64,000 nt of DNA. It comes from Vibrio agarilyticus. Its GTDB lineage: Bacteria > Pseudomonadota > Gammaproteobacteria > Enterobacterales > Vibrionaceae. The translations under genes and the position numbers were made by a program. The DNA is taken from NCBI RefSeq assembly GCF_012641465.1, contig NZ_JABAIK010000015.1:1-64000 (forward strand). Direction: 5' to 3'. Shown here piece by piece: positions 1 through 9,581 of this stretch. The first letter of the stretch is position 1, and the number at the start of each line of letters is the position of its first letter. The notes beneath the pieces were generated by a model. The model did not search any database and had not been told where the DNA came from. It worked only from the letters and a program-made list of their open reading frames with translations.

Positions 1-186
1 ATCCTTTGGATTTGCTTTAAGCGCGTTCTCCATTCCACCCAATGCATCATCAACCCACCGTTCAACTTCTGCGGGCGTCAAATCATAAGTTCTTGCCGCT
101 TCTTTAGCCGTTGTTTTGCCTTTGATAATGTCTTTGACGAGCTCTGCTTTACGCTTTGCCGTCCAACGTTTTACTTCTGCTTCCAT
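1..186 (-). mobile_element. Insertion sequence OrfA-like transposase, N-terminal part (cut by window edge)
   Basis: An uninterrupted reading frame begins with ATG at 186 on the minus strand and runs off the left edge, giving 62 residues. The product starts MEAEVKRWTAKRKAEL and continues as a basic helix-turn-helix region (TTAKEAARTYDLTPAEVERW), which is the pattern of the small OrfA DNA-binding protein of IS3-type elements. The catalytic part would lie outside the window, so activity cannot be judged. The bases just outside the start (about 187-253) end in a stretch that reads TGTGTAATGACCC on the minus strand and could be the terminal inverted repeat. The family name is my recollection of similar proteins, not a search result. 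Confidence 0.6.
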
Positions 187-923
187 AGTGCTAATGACTC
201 CTTTTAGAGTGATACAATATCATGTCCAACTCTTCTCTGGGTCATTACACATGTTCCTAGATAGGGCTACCACTTTCGATTAACTAATATATCGATAGCT
301 TTGTGAATCCTTTCGGTTATGGGAGGCATCAGTATGAAGCCGTGGTGCCTAATAGGGTGGTTTTTGTGAGATAACGTCACCCGTCTCAAAGTGAATATGC
401 ACATCTGCACCTCAATGAGCGAAAAATGATACAAACTGAGTGGTTTATTTGTAAGAAATGTGATGCAGGCTTAATTAATGTGGTTATAAATTGTTGCGAT
501 TTATCATTTGACTGTGATAACGTCTGCGGCAATCTCGGAGAGTGATTCTGGGGGATACGCACAGTGACCATTCAGGCTGATTGGGACACTGCGTAGGGTA
601 GGTATTAATGGCATCCAGCCATTGATAGATGGGATACTGATGTAACTGGCCGAACGGAACTGGCGAGGTTACATGTTGATGGGAAACCCAACATTGAACA
701 CACAACACACACATCTAGTAATCAGCTTTATTCTTCCTCAATGCCCGGAATTGCATACTCGATGCATTACGGAACCTTGATTATTCAAAACTGATCTCAA
801 CCGTTTAATCGCGGGATTTCGCGTACCTGCTAGTTGGCATTAGCCAATGTAAGCTGGGCGTGTTGGTGCGCCTTTGCTTTGCGAAGGGGCATGGTTATGT
901 TTGCATAGATTAAGGATTTATCT
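187..923. other. Intergenic region upstream of the norspermidine operon
   Basis: About 740 bases without a credible gene. The short minus-strand reading frames here have no recognisable features. Near the operon there are two small hairpins: TTGGC-ATTA-GCCAA at 834-847, and a 7-bp stem with one G-T pair at 871-887. Either could belong to a structured 5' leader. The region between about 250 and 780 shows nothing I can name. Confidence 0.4.
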
Positions 924-3806
924 ATGAGCACAGCATTTGAAGTTACTCCTTTTTTTGATGGCCCTTTTACCAGTGATGTTCCAACGGTAGAAGGCGTATA
1001 TGATTTAACCCCAGATCAGATTTTGCTTGATCAAGCAGAGCATGAGTCAGAAGTCCGTTCTTACCCTAGGCGCCTGCCAATCGCGATTCGCCAAGCTTAT
1101 GGTGCTTTGGTCGAAGACACGCGCGGCCAGCAGTACATTGACTGCCTCGCTGGGGCTGGCACCTTAGCATTGGGTTACAACCATCCAGAGATCAATCAAG
1201 CATTAAAATCGGCTCTGGATTCTGGTTTACCCTATCAAACGCTGGATATTACGACAGAGGTTAAAGACCGTTTCATCAAGCAAGTGAAACAGTTTTTGCC
1301 TGATACGTTTGCGAAACAGTCAGCAATTCAATTTTGCGGTCCATCCGGCGCCGATGCTGTTGAGGCGGCAATTAAACTGGCGAAGCAAACAACTGGCCGT
1401 AACACTATGTTTGCTTTTCGCGGTGCCTACCATGGCATGACCAACGGCACAATGGCGATGATGGGGAATCTCAACACCAAAGCACGCCGCACCGGGCTAA
1501 TGTCTGATGTGCATTTCATGCCTTTCCCTTACGATTTGCGCTGCCCGTTTGGTCTGGGTGGTGAAGCGGGTGTCAAAGCCAATATTCGTTATCTCGAGCG
1601 CCTATTGGCCGATGATGAATCTGGAATGATGAAACCTGCCGCTATGATAGTTGAGCCAGTGCAAGGTGAGGGCGGTGTGATTCCTGCCCCAGCGCTGTGG
1701 CTACAAGAATTGCGCCGCATCTGTGATGAACATGAAATTTTGCTTATTTTCGATGAAATTCAGTGCGGTGTGGGTAAAACCGGTTATCACTTTGCCTTTG
1801 AAGAATCGGGCGTTAACCCGGATATTTTGTGTTTATCAAAAGCGATTGGCGGCGGTTTGCCGATGTCGCTGTTGGTGTTCAATAAAGCGATAGATACGTG
1901 GCGTCCTGGCGAGCACACTGGCACGTTTCGCGGTAACCAGTTGGCAATGGTATCAGGTGCTAAGGCGCTTGAAATTATTGAGCGTGATAAGTTAGTTGAG
2001 CACGCGCACGCCGCTGGGCAATATCTACGTTTGGGTCTGGAGTCACTTGCAGAGCGGGTTAACTGCATCGCGGATGTTCGTGGCAAAGGACTGATGCTGG
2101 GCATTGAAATTAACGATCCCAGTGGCGCTCTTAACCGTTTCGGCGAACCCAAATCCGACGGTGAGCTGACATTAAAAATTCAGCGCGCCGCGCTAGAGCG
2201 TGGCTTAATCGTTGAAAAAGGTGGTCGCGAAGGCTCTGTGGTGCGCTTTTTGCCGCCGCTTATTATCAGCTTTGCGCAACTTGACTTTGTATTAAGTACC
2301 ATTGAAGCGGCCATTCTTGCCGCAGGCGGTGCGTATATCAACGATCCTCAAAGTGCGTGGCGTGAGCATTTTATTCAGCCTGGGCTGTCGGGTAGCCATC
2401 ATTACGCTAAATTAATGAATCAAACCACCGCCGCGCTGCAAACCATGTTCGAACAGGTTGAAGCGCCGTACTCTGGGTTTGAACCTACGCTGCTGCAAGC
2501 GTCGATCAATAAACTCGATTTGACACAAGCAAACAACACGTTGTCATCGGTGATTGACGAAACCATTGATGGCGTCGCAAAGCACTCGATTTTTACCCAA
2601 CACCCTCACTGTATTGCCCATTTGCACACCCCGCCTCTTATGGCCTCGGTGGTGGCTGAATCAATTATCGCCGCGCTGAACCAATCGATGGACTCATGGG
2701 ATCAAGCGTCCGCCGCAACCTATGTTGAGCAAAAAGTGATTGATTGGTTGTGCGATGTTTATCAGCTTGGTGGCGAGAGCGACGGCGTGTTTACCAGCGG
2801 TGGCACGCAAAGTAATCAAATGGGATTGATGCTAGCGCGCGACTGGATTGCCGATACGCGTTCTAATCATTCAGTACAAAAACAAGGTTTACCTGATTAC
2901 GCCGATAAGTTACGCATTGTCTGCTCTGAGAATGCACACTTCACGGTGAAAAAGGCCGCTGCGTGGATGGGGCTGGGTGAAAAAGCGCTGTTGACCATTC
3001 CGGCAAGCGACACTGGCGTTATGCACACCAGTCAACTTGATCAAACGATTCGTCAAGCCAAAGCCGATGGGTTGATCCCTTTTGCCATCGTTGCAACTGC
3101 GGGTACAACGGATCATGGTGCCATTGATGATCTCTCTGCGATTGCCGACATCGCACAAACACACCAGTTATGGATGCATGTGGATGGCGCGTATGGTGGC
3201 GCGTTGATTTTAAGTCAGCACAAAGGCCGTTTAGCCGGTATTGAGCGGGCCGATTCTGTTAGCGTGGATTTCCATAAACTCTTTTATCAAACAATCAGTT
3301 GTGGCGCGCTGCTGGTAAAAGAGAAGCGTCAATTGGGTTATCTGCTTCATCATGCGGATTACCTAAACCGTGAGCATGACACCTTACCCAATTTGGTCGA
3401 CAAATCGTTAGCCACCACAAAACGCTTTGATGCATTAAAAGTGTTTATGACGATGCAAAGTGTCGGTCAAACTGAATTGGGCAAAATGTACGACCACCTG
3501 CTCAGTCAAACAGAGCAAGTGGCCGCATTGATTGAAGGAGAAGCGGGCTTTGAGCTGTTAGCGTCACCTTCATTATCCACAGTGCTATTTCGAATTACGC
3601 GACAAGGCAGTGGCTTCGATTTAGACACACTTAACCAAAAAGTGCGCTTAGCTGCGTTAACCCAAGGGATTGCGGTGCTCGGTGAAACCGTTATTGCAGG
3701 AAAGAGTGCACTGAAATTGACCATTTTGAATCCGTGTCTCACGATGGCGGATTTCAAATCACTGGTTGTAAAAATCAATAATCTAGTAGATCAGCTAGTA
3801 GCATAA
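924..3806 (+). CDS. Fused L-2,4-diaminobutyrate 4-aminotransferase / L-2,4-diaminobutyrate decarboxylase
   Basis: This 960-residue protein joins two PLP enzymes that in most bacteria are separate. Residues about 25-470 are a class III aminotransferase that makes L-2,4-diaminobutyrate from aspartate semialdehyde. The PLP lysine is K306 in LSKAIGGG, and FDEIQCG lies ahead of it. Residues about 480-960 are a group II decarboxylase that makes 1,3-diaminopropane. Its PLP lysine is K785 in DFHKLF, with the HVDGAYGG motif upstream. The fusion is known from Vibrio species, where it feeds norspermidine synthesis. It is the first gene of a three-gene operon; the next start lies 13 bases after the stop. 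AAGGA 10 bases upstream supports the ATG. Both active sites look intact. Confidence 0.93.
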   Translation: MSTAFEVTPFFDGPFTSDVPTVEGVYDLTPDQILLDQAEHESEVRSYPRRLPIAIRQAYGALVEDTRGQQYIDCLAGAGTLALGYNHPEINQALKSALDSGLPYQTLDITTEVKDRFIKQVKQFLPDTFAKQSAIQFCGPSGADAVEAAIKLAKQTTGRNTMFAFRGAYHGMTNGTMAMMGNLNTKARRTGLMSDVHFMPFPYDLRCPFGLGGEAGVKANIRYLERLLADDESGMMKPAAMIVEPVQGEGGVIPAPALWLQELRRICDEHEILLIFDEIQCGVGKTGYHFAFEESGVNPDILCLSKAIGGGLPMSLLVFNKAIDTWRPGEHTGTFRGNQLAMVSGAKALEIIERDKLVEHAHAAGQYLRLGLESLAERVNCIADVRGKGLMLGIEINDPSGALNRFGEPKSDGELTLKIQRAALERGLIVEKGGREGSVVRFLPPLIISFAQLDFVLSTIEAAILAAGGAYINDPQSAWREHFIQPGLSGSHHYAKLMNQTTAALQTMFEQVEAPYSGFEPTLLQASINKLDLTQANNTLSSVIDETIDGVAKHSIFTQHPHCIAHLHTPPLMASVVAESIIAALNQSMDSWDQASAATYVEQKVIDWLCDVYQLGGESDGVFTSGGTQSNQMGLMLARDWIADTRSNHSVQKQGLPDYADKLRIVCSENAHFTVKKAAAWMGLGEKALLTIPASDTGVMHTSQLDQTIRQAKADGLIPFAIVATAGTTDHGAIDDLSAIADIAQTHQLWMHVDGAYGGALILSQHKGRLAGIERADSVSVDFHKLFYQTISCGALLVKEKRQLGYLLHHADYLNREHDTLPNLVDKSLATTKRFDALKVFMTMQSVGQTELGKMYDHLLSQTEQVAALIEGEAGFELLASPSLSTVLFRITRQGSGFDLDTLNQKVRLAALTQGIAVLGETVIAGKSALKLTILNPCLTMADFKSLVVKINNLVDQLVA

Positions 3807-3819
3807 GGTAACGGAAATT

Positions 3820-5064
3820 ATGTCTATTTTACAGATTGGTGCCGGAGGCGTTGGTTGGGTTATTGCGCATAAAGCGGCGCAAAATAACGATGTATTGGGC
3901 GATATTACCATTGCGTCACGCTCGATTGCCAAATGTGAGGCGATTATCGAGTCGATTGACAAAAAACAAAATCGCAAAGACTTGAGTAAGTCACTATACG
4001 CCCGCGCAGTTAACGCCAATGATGTCGCTGAACTGGTGGCCTTGATTGAAGAGGTGAAACCCAAATTAGTGATAAACGCAGGGCCTCCGTGGGTCAACTT
4101 GACCATCATGGAAGCGTGTTATCAAGCAAAAGTCTCTTATCTTGACACTTCGGTCGCCGTCGACCTGTGCAGTGAGGGGCAACAGGTGCCTGAGGCGTAT
4201 GATGAGCAGTGGAAATACGGTGAAAAATTCGCTCAAGCGGGCATCACCGGAATTTTAGGCGCAGGCTTTGATCCAGGTGTGGTGTCTGTCTTTGCCGCCT
4301 ACGCAGTAAAACATCTGTTTGATGAGATTGATACTATCGATGTGATGGATGTCAACGCAGGCAATCACGGTAAAAAGTTTGCCACTAACTTTGATCCAGA
4401 AACCAATATGCTTGAAATTCAAGGCGATTCATTTTACTGGGAACAGGGCGAATGGAAACAGGTGCCTTGTCACTCTCGCATGCTTGAATTTGATTTCCCG
4501 GTGGTGGGTAAGCATAAAGTTTACTCTATGGCGCACGATGAAGTTCGTTCATTACAAGCGTTTATTCCCGCTAAGCGGATTGAATTTTGGATGAGCTTTG
4601 GTGAACGCTATTTGAATTACTTCAATTGCATGCGTGATATTGGCTTGTTGAGCCCTGAGCCGCTAACACTCCATGATGGTACTGTGGTTCAACCTCTGCA
4701 TGTTTTAAAAGCATTGCTACCCGATCCTACGTCTTTAGCTCCGGGCTATACCGGCAATACTTGCATTGGTACTTGGGTGCAGGGCACCAAATCTGGCGAG
4801 CCACGCAGTGTATTTATTTATAATATTGCCGACCATGAAGTGGCATACGATGATGTTGAGCATCAAGCCATTGCGTATACAACGGGGGTTCCCGCAATTA
4901 CCGCCGCGCTGCAGTTCTTCCGTGGTGAATGGGCAGAGCCGGGCGTGTTTAACATGGAACAGCTCGACCCAGATCCGTTTTTAGCCACCATGCCTGAGCT
5001 TGGTTTAAGTTGGGATGTGCAAGAGCTTACAGTGGCTCAACCAACCATTAATATTCTGAAGTAG
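3820..5064 (+). CDS. Carboxynorspermidine dehydrogenase (carboxynorspermidine synthase)
   Basis: This 414-residue enzyme belongs to the saccharopine dehydrogenase-like family. An N-terminal Rossmann fold opens at residue 1 with MSILQIGAGGVGWV, a GxGGxG dinucleotide-binding loop. It is expected to condense 1,3-diaminopropane with aspartate semialdehyde, using NADPH, to give carboxynorspermidine. Its position directly after the diaminobutyrate fusion and before nspC matches the order in Vibrio cholerae and gives the specific function. The protein looks complete and has no signal peptide, so it should be cytoplasmic. Lysine-pathway relatives of this fold exist, but the context makes the polyamine role far more likely. 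Confidence 0.9.
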   Translation: MSILQIGAGGVGWVIAHKAAQNNDVLGDITIASRSIAKCEAIIESIDKKQNRKDLSKSLYARAVNANDVAELVALIEEVKPKLVINAGPPWVNLTIMEACYQAKVSYLDTSVAVDLCSEGQQVPEAYDEQWKYGEKFAQAGITGILGAGFDPGVVSVFAAYAVKHLFDEIDTIDVMDVNAGNHGKKFATNFDPETNMLEIQGDSFYWEQGEWKQVPCHSRMLEFDFPVVGKHKVYSMAHDEVRSLQAFIPAKRIEFWMSFGERYLNYFNCMRDIGLLSPEPLTLHDGTVVQPLHVLKALLPDPTSLAPGYTGNTCIGTWVQGTKSGEPRSVFIYNIADHEVAYDDVEHQAIAYTTGVPAITAALQFFRGEWAEPGVFNMEQLDPDPFLATMPELGLSWDVQELTVAQPTINILK

Positions 5065-5081
5065 CGCATATTTAATAATAA

Positions 5082-5117
5082 AAAGCCGATGGGTATGGGT
5101 ATATCCTCGGCTTTCTC
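5082..5117 (+). terminator. Hairpin inside the norspermidine operon (possible attenuator)
   Basis: AAAGCCGA (5082-5089) pairs with TCGGCTTT (5107-5114) around a 17-base loop, followed by a short T/C run. It lies between the carboxynorspermidine dehydrogenase stop and the nspC start, so it would partly terminate or stabilise the operon transcript rather than end the operon. Confidence 0.5.
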
Positions 5118-5127
5118 TATGTAATAA

Positions 5128-6267
5128 ATGATTATGGAAAATACAAAATTAACCACGCCTTATTTCATGATTAACGAAGACGCTTTGCTGAGTAATCTTG
5201 AAAAAGCGCGTCAATTGAAAGCGTTATCGGGTGTTAAATTGGTTCTTGCACTGAAGTGCTTTTCGACGTGGGGTGTGTTTGACATCATGAAACCCTATCT
5301 GGATGGCACGACAAGCTCAGGGCCATTTGAAGTCAAATTAGGGCATGAGACATTTGGCGGAGAAACTCACGCCTACAGTGTCGGCTATAGCGAAGATGAC
5401 GTGCGGCAAGTGGCAGACATCTGCGACAAAATGATTTTCAATTCACAGTCGCAACTGGCCGCTTATCGCCACTTGGTTGACGGTAAAGCATCAATTGGTT
5501 TACGCCTGAATCCCGGAGTGAGTTATGCCGGGCAGGACTTAGCAAACCCCGCGCGCACGTTTTCTCGTTTAGGCGTGCAACCAGAAGGCATTGATGCCGA
5601 TGTGATGGCCAGCATTGATGGCGTTATGTTTCACATGAATTGTGAAAATAAAGATGTGGATGCCTTTATTGGCTTACTCGATGCCATTTCAAACCGATTT
5701 GGTCATTATTTGGATGCGTTAAAGTGGGTCAGTCTCGGTGGTGGGGTGTTTTTTACCTGGCCAGGCTATGACATCGAAAAACTGGCGTTTGCGTTAAAAG
5801 CGTTTGCCGAAAAACATCAAGTTCAACTTTATCTTGAACCGGGTGAAGCGATTATCACCCAAACGACGGATCTTGTGGTGACTGTGGTTGATATTGTCGA
5901 AAACGGAATGAAAACAGCCATTGTTGATTCTGCAACCGAAGCCCACCGACTCGATACCTTAATTTATAATGAACCTGCCTCTATTGGTGAAGCGGATGAT
6001 AATGGCGAGCATGAGTATGTCATTGGCTCATGTTCCTGCTTGGCAGGCGATCAGTTCTGTGTCGCGCGGTTTGCTCAGCCACTCAAAATCGGCCAACGGC
6101 TGCGTATTTTAGACAGTGCGGGCTATACCATGGTTAAGCTAAATTGGTTTAATGGGTTAAGAATGCCAACTGTGTATTGTCAGCGCAGTAGTGGTGAAAT
6201 TGAAAAGCTCAACGAGTTTGGCTATCAAGATTTCAAACGGTCGTTGTCGCAATGGTCGATTCAATAA
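5128..6267 (+). CDS. nspC: Carboxynorspermidine decarboxylase
   Basis: This 379-residue enzyme is a PLP-dependent, alanine racemase-fold decarboxylase that removes CO2 from carboxynorspermidine to give norspermidine. The PLP lysine is K43 in LALKCFS. The glycine-rich phosphate-binding segment ([15 protein letters not shown]) and the C-terminal catalytic cysteine motif GSCSCLAGD are present. A second in-frame ATG two codons later (5134) is an equally possible start, and no strong ribosome-binding site decides between them. Length and motifs match NspC of Vibrio. Norspermidine is known to affect biofilm formation in vibrios. The sensor pair NspS/MbaA is not in this window. Confidence 0.94.
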   Translation: MIMENTKLTTPYFMINEDALLSNLEKARQLKALSGVKLVLALKCFSTWGVFDIMKPYLDGTTSSGPFEVKLGHETFGGETHAYSVGYSEDDVRQVADICDKMIFNSQSQLAAYRHLVDGKASIGLRLNPGVSYAGQDLANPARTFSRLGVQPEGIDADVMASIDGVMFHMNCENKDVDAFIGLLDAISNRFGHYLDALKWVSLGGGVFFTWPGYDIEKLAFALKAFAEKHQVQLYLEPGEAIITQTTDLVVTVVDIVENGMKTAIVDSATEAHRLDTLIYNEPASIGEADDNGEHEYVIGSCSCLAGDQFCVARFAQPLKIGQRLRILDSAGYTMVKLNWFNGLRMPTVYCQRSSGEIEKLNEFGYQDFKRSLSQWSIQ

Positions 6268-6270
6268 ACA

Positions 6271-6422
6271 TACCTGTCTTACTTTAAGTTGCAGCGCGTT
6301 TGTTTAGAAAATTAAGGCGCTGGCTCTCACAAACCTCATCACATAGTTCATCTATGTTCACGAAGTGCTCAGAGGCTTTGTTCGTTTGCCGCCTGCCAGC
6401 ATCTTCAAGTTGTTTGGGTATA
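6271..6422 (+). repeat. ERIC element (152 bp, with inserts)
   Basis: It has the ERIC ends ACTT(G/T)AAGTTGCAG and TTCAAGTTGTTTGGGTATA, and the core CTCACAAACCTCATCACATAG. It carries one copy of the 11-bp insert TTCACGAAGTG and a further insertion near the left end. It lies between nspC and the convergent ACT-domain gene. Confidence 0.8.
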
Positions 6423-6424
6423 GT

Positions 6425-6455
6425 AAAAAACCGCGCCAATATAGCGCGGTTTTTG
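6425..6455. terminator. Bidirectional terminator
   Basis: ACCGCGC (6430-6436) pairs with GCGCGGT (6444-6450), flanked by an A-run on the left and TTTTTG on the right. It can serve the norspermidine operon from the left and the ACT-domain gene from the right. Confidence 0.8.
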
Positions 6456-6470
6456 TTTAGACCCATATCG

Positions 6471-6983
6471 TTAGCTGTTGAGCACCACGCGCGTGTCTTC
6501 GCTTAATGACTCAAGCTCATAAATCACATCTTGAATGGCGGTTTCAACCGGTAATTTTACGGCTATGGTCGCAGTGAAAAGGCTGGAACTGACACCACCG
6601 CCGCCAGCAATAAAGACGCGTTGGCAATCCATATCTAAAATATTGATACCTTGGCTGTCGAGCACGTGAGAGATTTCGTTAACAATACCAGAGCGATCAT
6701 TGGCATCGAGCCGCAACTGGAAGATAGACTCCTTGCGGTGTTCATTGCTATCTGAGGCAACAAATTGAACAATAAGGCCAGGGGTATGAATAAACGCATC
6801 TTTAACGATTTGCTCTTTGTCATTGGGCAGTTCGACTTTAATGACTGCCGCAACTTGATCTTCAATAAAGTTAACTTTGCTGATTAACCATTTACCATCG
6901 TTTTCATGAGTCACTGCCGCCAGTTGTTTGATGGTTTTAGGCGACGCTTTTCCAACGAAGTTGACAATAAATACACTGTTCAT
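6471..6983 (-). CDS. ACT-domain protein, GcvR-like (glycine cleavage repressor-like)
   Basis: This 170-residue protein has two ACT-type modules, residues about 1-80 and 88-168, the second beginning FQLRLDANDRSGIVNEIS. That is the layout of GcvR, which modulates GcvA in E. coli, although other two-ACT proteins share it. The ATG at 6983 is preferred because AAGGGG lies just upstream. A longer frame beginning at a GTG at 7007 has no such signal. It converges on the norspermidine operon and shares its terminator. No neighbour belongs to glycine metabolism, so the exact partner is unknown. Confidence 0.7.
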   Translation of the reverse strand: MNSVFIVNFVGKASPKTIKQLAAVTHENDGKWLISKVNFIEDQVAAVIKVELPNDKEQIVKDAFIHTPGLIVQFVASDSNEHRKESIFQLRLDANDRSGIVNEISHVLDSQGINILDMDCQRVFIAGGGGVSSSLFTATIAVKLPVETAIQDVIYELESLSEDTRVVLNS

Positions 6984-7139
6984 AAACCACCCCTTAGTAA
7001 GATTCACGCAATGATTTGCTTACTTTCAGTTTAGATGAGCGGCCAAGGTTTAAATTGATGATTGTCAAATTTCTCACCGGAAATTATGACCAAAATGCGG
7101 AAGTATCGGCTAAGGCACATAAAGCGCGGGGGAGTGGCT

Positions 7140-7190
7140 CGTTAACTTGAAGCTGCAGCCAATCTGCAACTTCAAGTGGTTTGGATGTAG
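7140..7190 (-). repeat. Shortened ERIC remnant forming a hairpin
   Basis: Only the two ERIC ends are left. ACTTGAAGCTGCAG (7145-7158) pairs with CTGCAACTTCAAGT (7164-7177), with one mismatched base. It sits directly after the DUF3943 gene stop and could act as its transcript end. Confidence 0.55.
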
Positions 7191-7196
7191 AAAAAT

Positions 7197-8180
7197 CTAG
7201 AAGTGAACTTTTAATTCCACGCCATAGAATCGATTGTCATAGCTCGCACCTGCATCGAGAGCGTATTTGGCAACCTCTTGATTACCAAACCAAGGTGTAG
7301 AGCTGAAGTTAAGTTCAGCCGAGCCATCCCATGCGTCAGTCACCCAATAATGAATGTGGCCGACAGGGTTTAGGAGAAATAGCGAGACAGAGCCCAAGCG
7401 CTCAGAGCCCCAAACCTGGCCGCGGTTAGCAACGATATTTTGCTCCGCATCAAGCATCATTTCACCGACTACTGCGCCAAAGAACGGCGTGATGAACAAA
7501 TCTTGCCACGATGGGATCTCAGCAAATGACTCAACGCCGTATTCCCAGAAAAAGGTCGACATGGTGGCAGAGTAAAGAAACGATTCAAATTCGTCGTATC
7601 CAGCATGTCTTGCCGCTGTGTAGTAGACGCCACCGAAGTAGGGATGCATGATGTAGTTGAGGAAATGTTCGTCCTCATCCCACACCGGGCCTGCTGTTAC
7701 ATTGTCTTTCCATTTGCTGCCAAGATTACTGATGTCGCGCGCGTCATCATCCCACTTAGTGATGCTTTCTGGCAGCATGGTCATCAAACCCACTGTTGCC
7801 ACACTTAACCCCAAAATGGTGTAGGTCTGCTCTTTTAAATATTGCCAATCTTTTTCTTCGGAGACATAGAGATATCTGCGATTCGCTTTTGCCTCTTCGT
7901 TCAGTGAATTTTTTGGCGCGTTTAATGCATTGATGAAATGGTTTGGTGCGACATACTGATAATCAGCAGGTTCACTCAGTAAATTCAACTGAGTCCAACT
8001 CGGCGCTTGAGGCGCTTCAAAGGTATGAAGACGATAAGTTGCACATAGCCCTTGACGACAGTCAGAGTTATACGAAAATTCAATATGTTGGCTTGGGCTG
8101 ATAGAACTGGCGTAACTCAATGAAGAGGCAACTAAGCCAAAGGCGCTCAGAGTTTTCGCAAATAGTGGGTGTGCAGACAC
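7197..8180 (-). CDS. DUF3943 family protein, exported
   Basis: The start is taken as GTG at 8180, because GGAG lies six bases upstream. The frame could extend four codons to a TTG with no good signal. The 327-residue product begins MSAHPLFAKTLSAFGLVASSLSYASS, a typical signal peptide cleaved near residue 26. The middle holds the DUF3943 pattern: NYIMHPYFGGVYYTAAR, then WEYGVESFAEIPSWQDLFITP and GAVVGEMM. One hydrophobic segment (YTILGLSVATVGLMTML) is present. It is probably an envelope or outer-membrane-associated protein. Its function is unknown and the neighbours give no hint. Confidence 0.75.
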   Translation of the reverse strand: MSAHPLFAKTLSAFGLVASSLSYASSISPSQHIEFSYNSDCRQGLCATYRLHTFEAPQAPSWTQLNLLSEPADYQYVAPNHFINALNAPKNSLNEEAKANRRYLYVSEEKDWQYLKEQTYTILGLSVATVGLMTMLPESITKWDDDARDISNLGSKWKDNVTAGPVWDEDEHFLNYIMHPYFGGVYYTAARHAGYDEFESFLYSATMSTFFWEYGVESFAEIPSWQDLFITPFFGAVVGEMMLDAEQNIVANRGQVWGSERLGSVSLFLLNPVGHIHYWVTDAWDGSAELNFSSTPWFGNQEVAKYALDAGASYDNRFYGVELKVHF

Positions 8181-8340
8181 AAATTTCTCCAAGAACTGCA
8201 GGATGAAAAAGCGCGTGATTATCGCCGAATCTTGCAGGGATGAAAACAGTTATTGAGTAAATGTTCAAATTTTTGCCAAATCGTGATTCAAATGAATCAA
8301 CATCACGCTTTGGTTAAAGCGATAAGTAGAGGATCTCACA

Positions 8341-9576
8341 GTGAAAATTGCCATGTTGAGTACCGGTGAAGAAGTGCTTCACGGTGATATTGTGGATACG
8401 AATGCAGCATGGTTGGGAAGCGTGCTCTTTGAAAATGGGTTTGGGTTAACCAAACGCGCAACGGTGGGGGATAACTTAGCCCCTCTGGTTGAAGAGCTAT
8501 TAATGCTCAGTTTTAACAATGATGTGGTGATCGTAAATGGCGGATTGGGCCCAACGAGCGATGATTTGACCGCAGAGGCGGCGGCGCAAGCGGCAGATGA
8601 ACCCTTGACGCAAAACGCACATTGGGTGGAACGTATGCAGACGTTCTTTGCTTCGCGCGGCAAAGAGATGCCGACAAGTAACCTCAAACAAGCATTGTTG
8701 CCTGCTAGCGCGACCATGATCGACAATCCGATTGGTACCGCGTGTGGCTTTCAAATGATGCTTAATGACGCGGTATTTTATTTTACCCCGGGGGTGCCAC
8801 GAGAATTTAAAAAGATGGTTGAAGGCCCTATTTTAAGTGATTTAAAAGCGCGCTTTCCTAATGTAATGAAAGTGGAGTGCAGTCGCCTCTATACGTTCGG
8901 CTTGTCTGAATCTGGGATCAGTCAAACGTTAGCGGACGTGTCTCTGCCTGCCGATTATCAATTAGGGTATCGCTCTTATCTGCCGTTTATCGAAGTCAAA
9001 GTTTTTGGCCCTGCTGAGCCATTGGAGACAAGAATTAAAGTAGTGGGGCTGATACATCGGTTATTAGAGCAAAATGTGGTGAGCATTGATGAAACGATGC
9101 TGGTTCACATCGGTCATCGACTTGATGAGCGAGCGCTGACCTTATCAACTGCTGAAATCGCCTCAAATGGCTATCTTACGGCATGGCTGAAAAGTGAGTC
9201 TCGAATCAATGCGCGTTTTGGACCCGCTTGGGTATTATCAGAGCAACAAAATCACGCATTAGATGATAGTGATCCACTTGCCGCTGCCCTTGCGCTCGCT
9301 GGTGCGACACGAGAGAAATGCCAAACCGATCTGGCACTTGTCGTGGGCAAATTGCACGACAATCAATTTACGGTTGCTTTGTCTGCCATAGGAGGCGAGT
9401 GGGGCATGATTTTAGAGCTAACGCGCGAGTATGAGGTGAGTGATAGAAATAAACTGATGAGCGCGGTAGCGGCAGATTTACTACGCCGCTTTTTAGAAAA
9501 GAAACCCATGTTTGGTCAATATGGGTTTTTGAATAACAAGCGCGAACTGTTTATTCCTAACAGTTTAGTAAAATAG
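8341..9576 (+). CDS. CinA-like protein (MoCF-like domain with a diverged C-terminal domain)
   Basis: The start is GTG at 8341, with GAGGA upstream. The 411-residue product has an N-terminal MoCF-like (COG1058) domain at residues 1 to about 170, with STGEEVLHGDIVDTN and VNGGLGPTSDDLT. That domain in CinA family proteins has pyrophosphatase activity. The C-terminal half (about 250-411) sits where the PncC nicotinamide-nucleotide deamidase domain lies in full CinA proteins. I cannot see the usual S-x-G-E-S core there, so deamidase activity is doubtful. The vibrio version is usually called CinA family NMN deamidase-related. It is transcribed alone and converges on yfaE. Confidence 0.75.
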   Translation: MKIAMLSTGEEVLHGDIVDTNAAWLGSVLFENGFGLTKRATVGDNLAPLVEELLMLSFNNDVVIVNGGLGPTSDDLTAEAAAQAADEPLTQNAHWVERMQTFFASRGKEMPTSNLKQALLPASATMIDNPIGTACGFQMMLNDAVFYFTPGVPREFKKMVEGPILSDLKARFPNVMKVECSRLYTFGLSESGISQTLADVSLPADYQLGYRSYLPFIEVKVFGPAEPLETRIKVVGLIHRLLEQNVVSIDETMLVHIGHRLDERALTLSTAEIASNGYLTAWLKSESRINARFGPAWVLSEQQNHALDDSDPLAAALALAGATREKCQTDLALVVGKLHDNQFTVALSAIGGEWGMILELTREYEVSDRNKLMSAVAADLLRRFLEKKPMFGQYGFLNNKRELFIPNSLVK

Positions 9577-9581
9577 AGCGC

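Noticed and set aside
386-714. Two overlapping short minus-strand reading frames
   Set aside because: No ribosome-binding site, unusual composition and no recognisable motif; probably chance frames.
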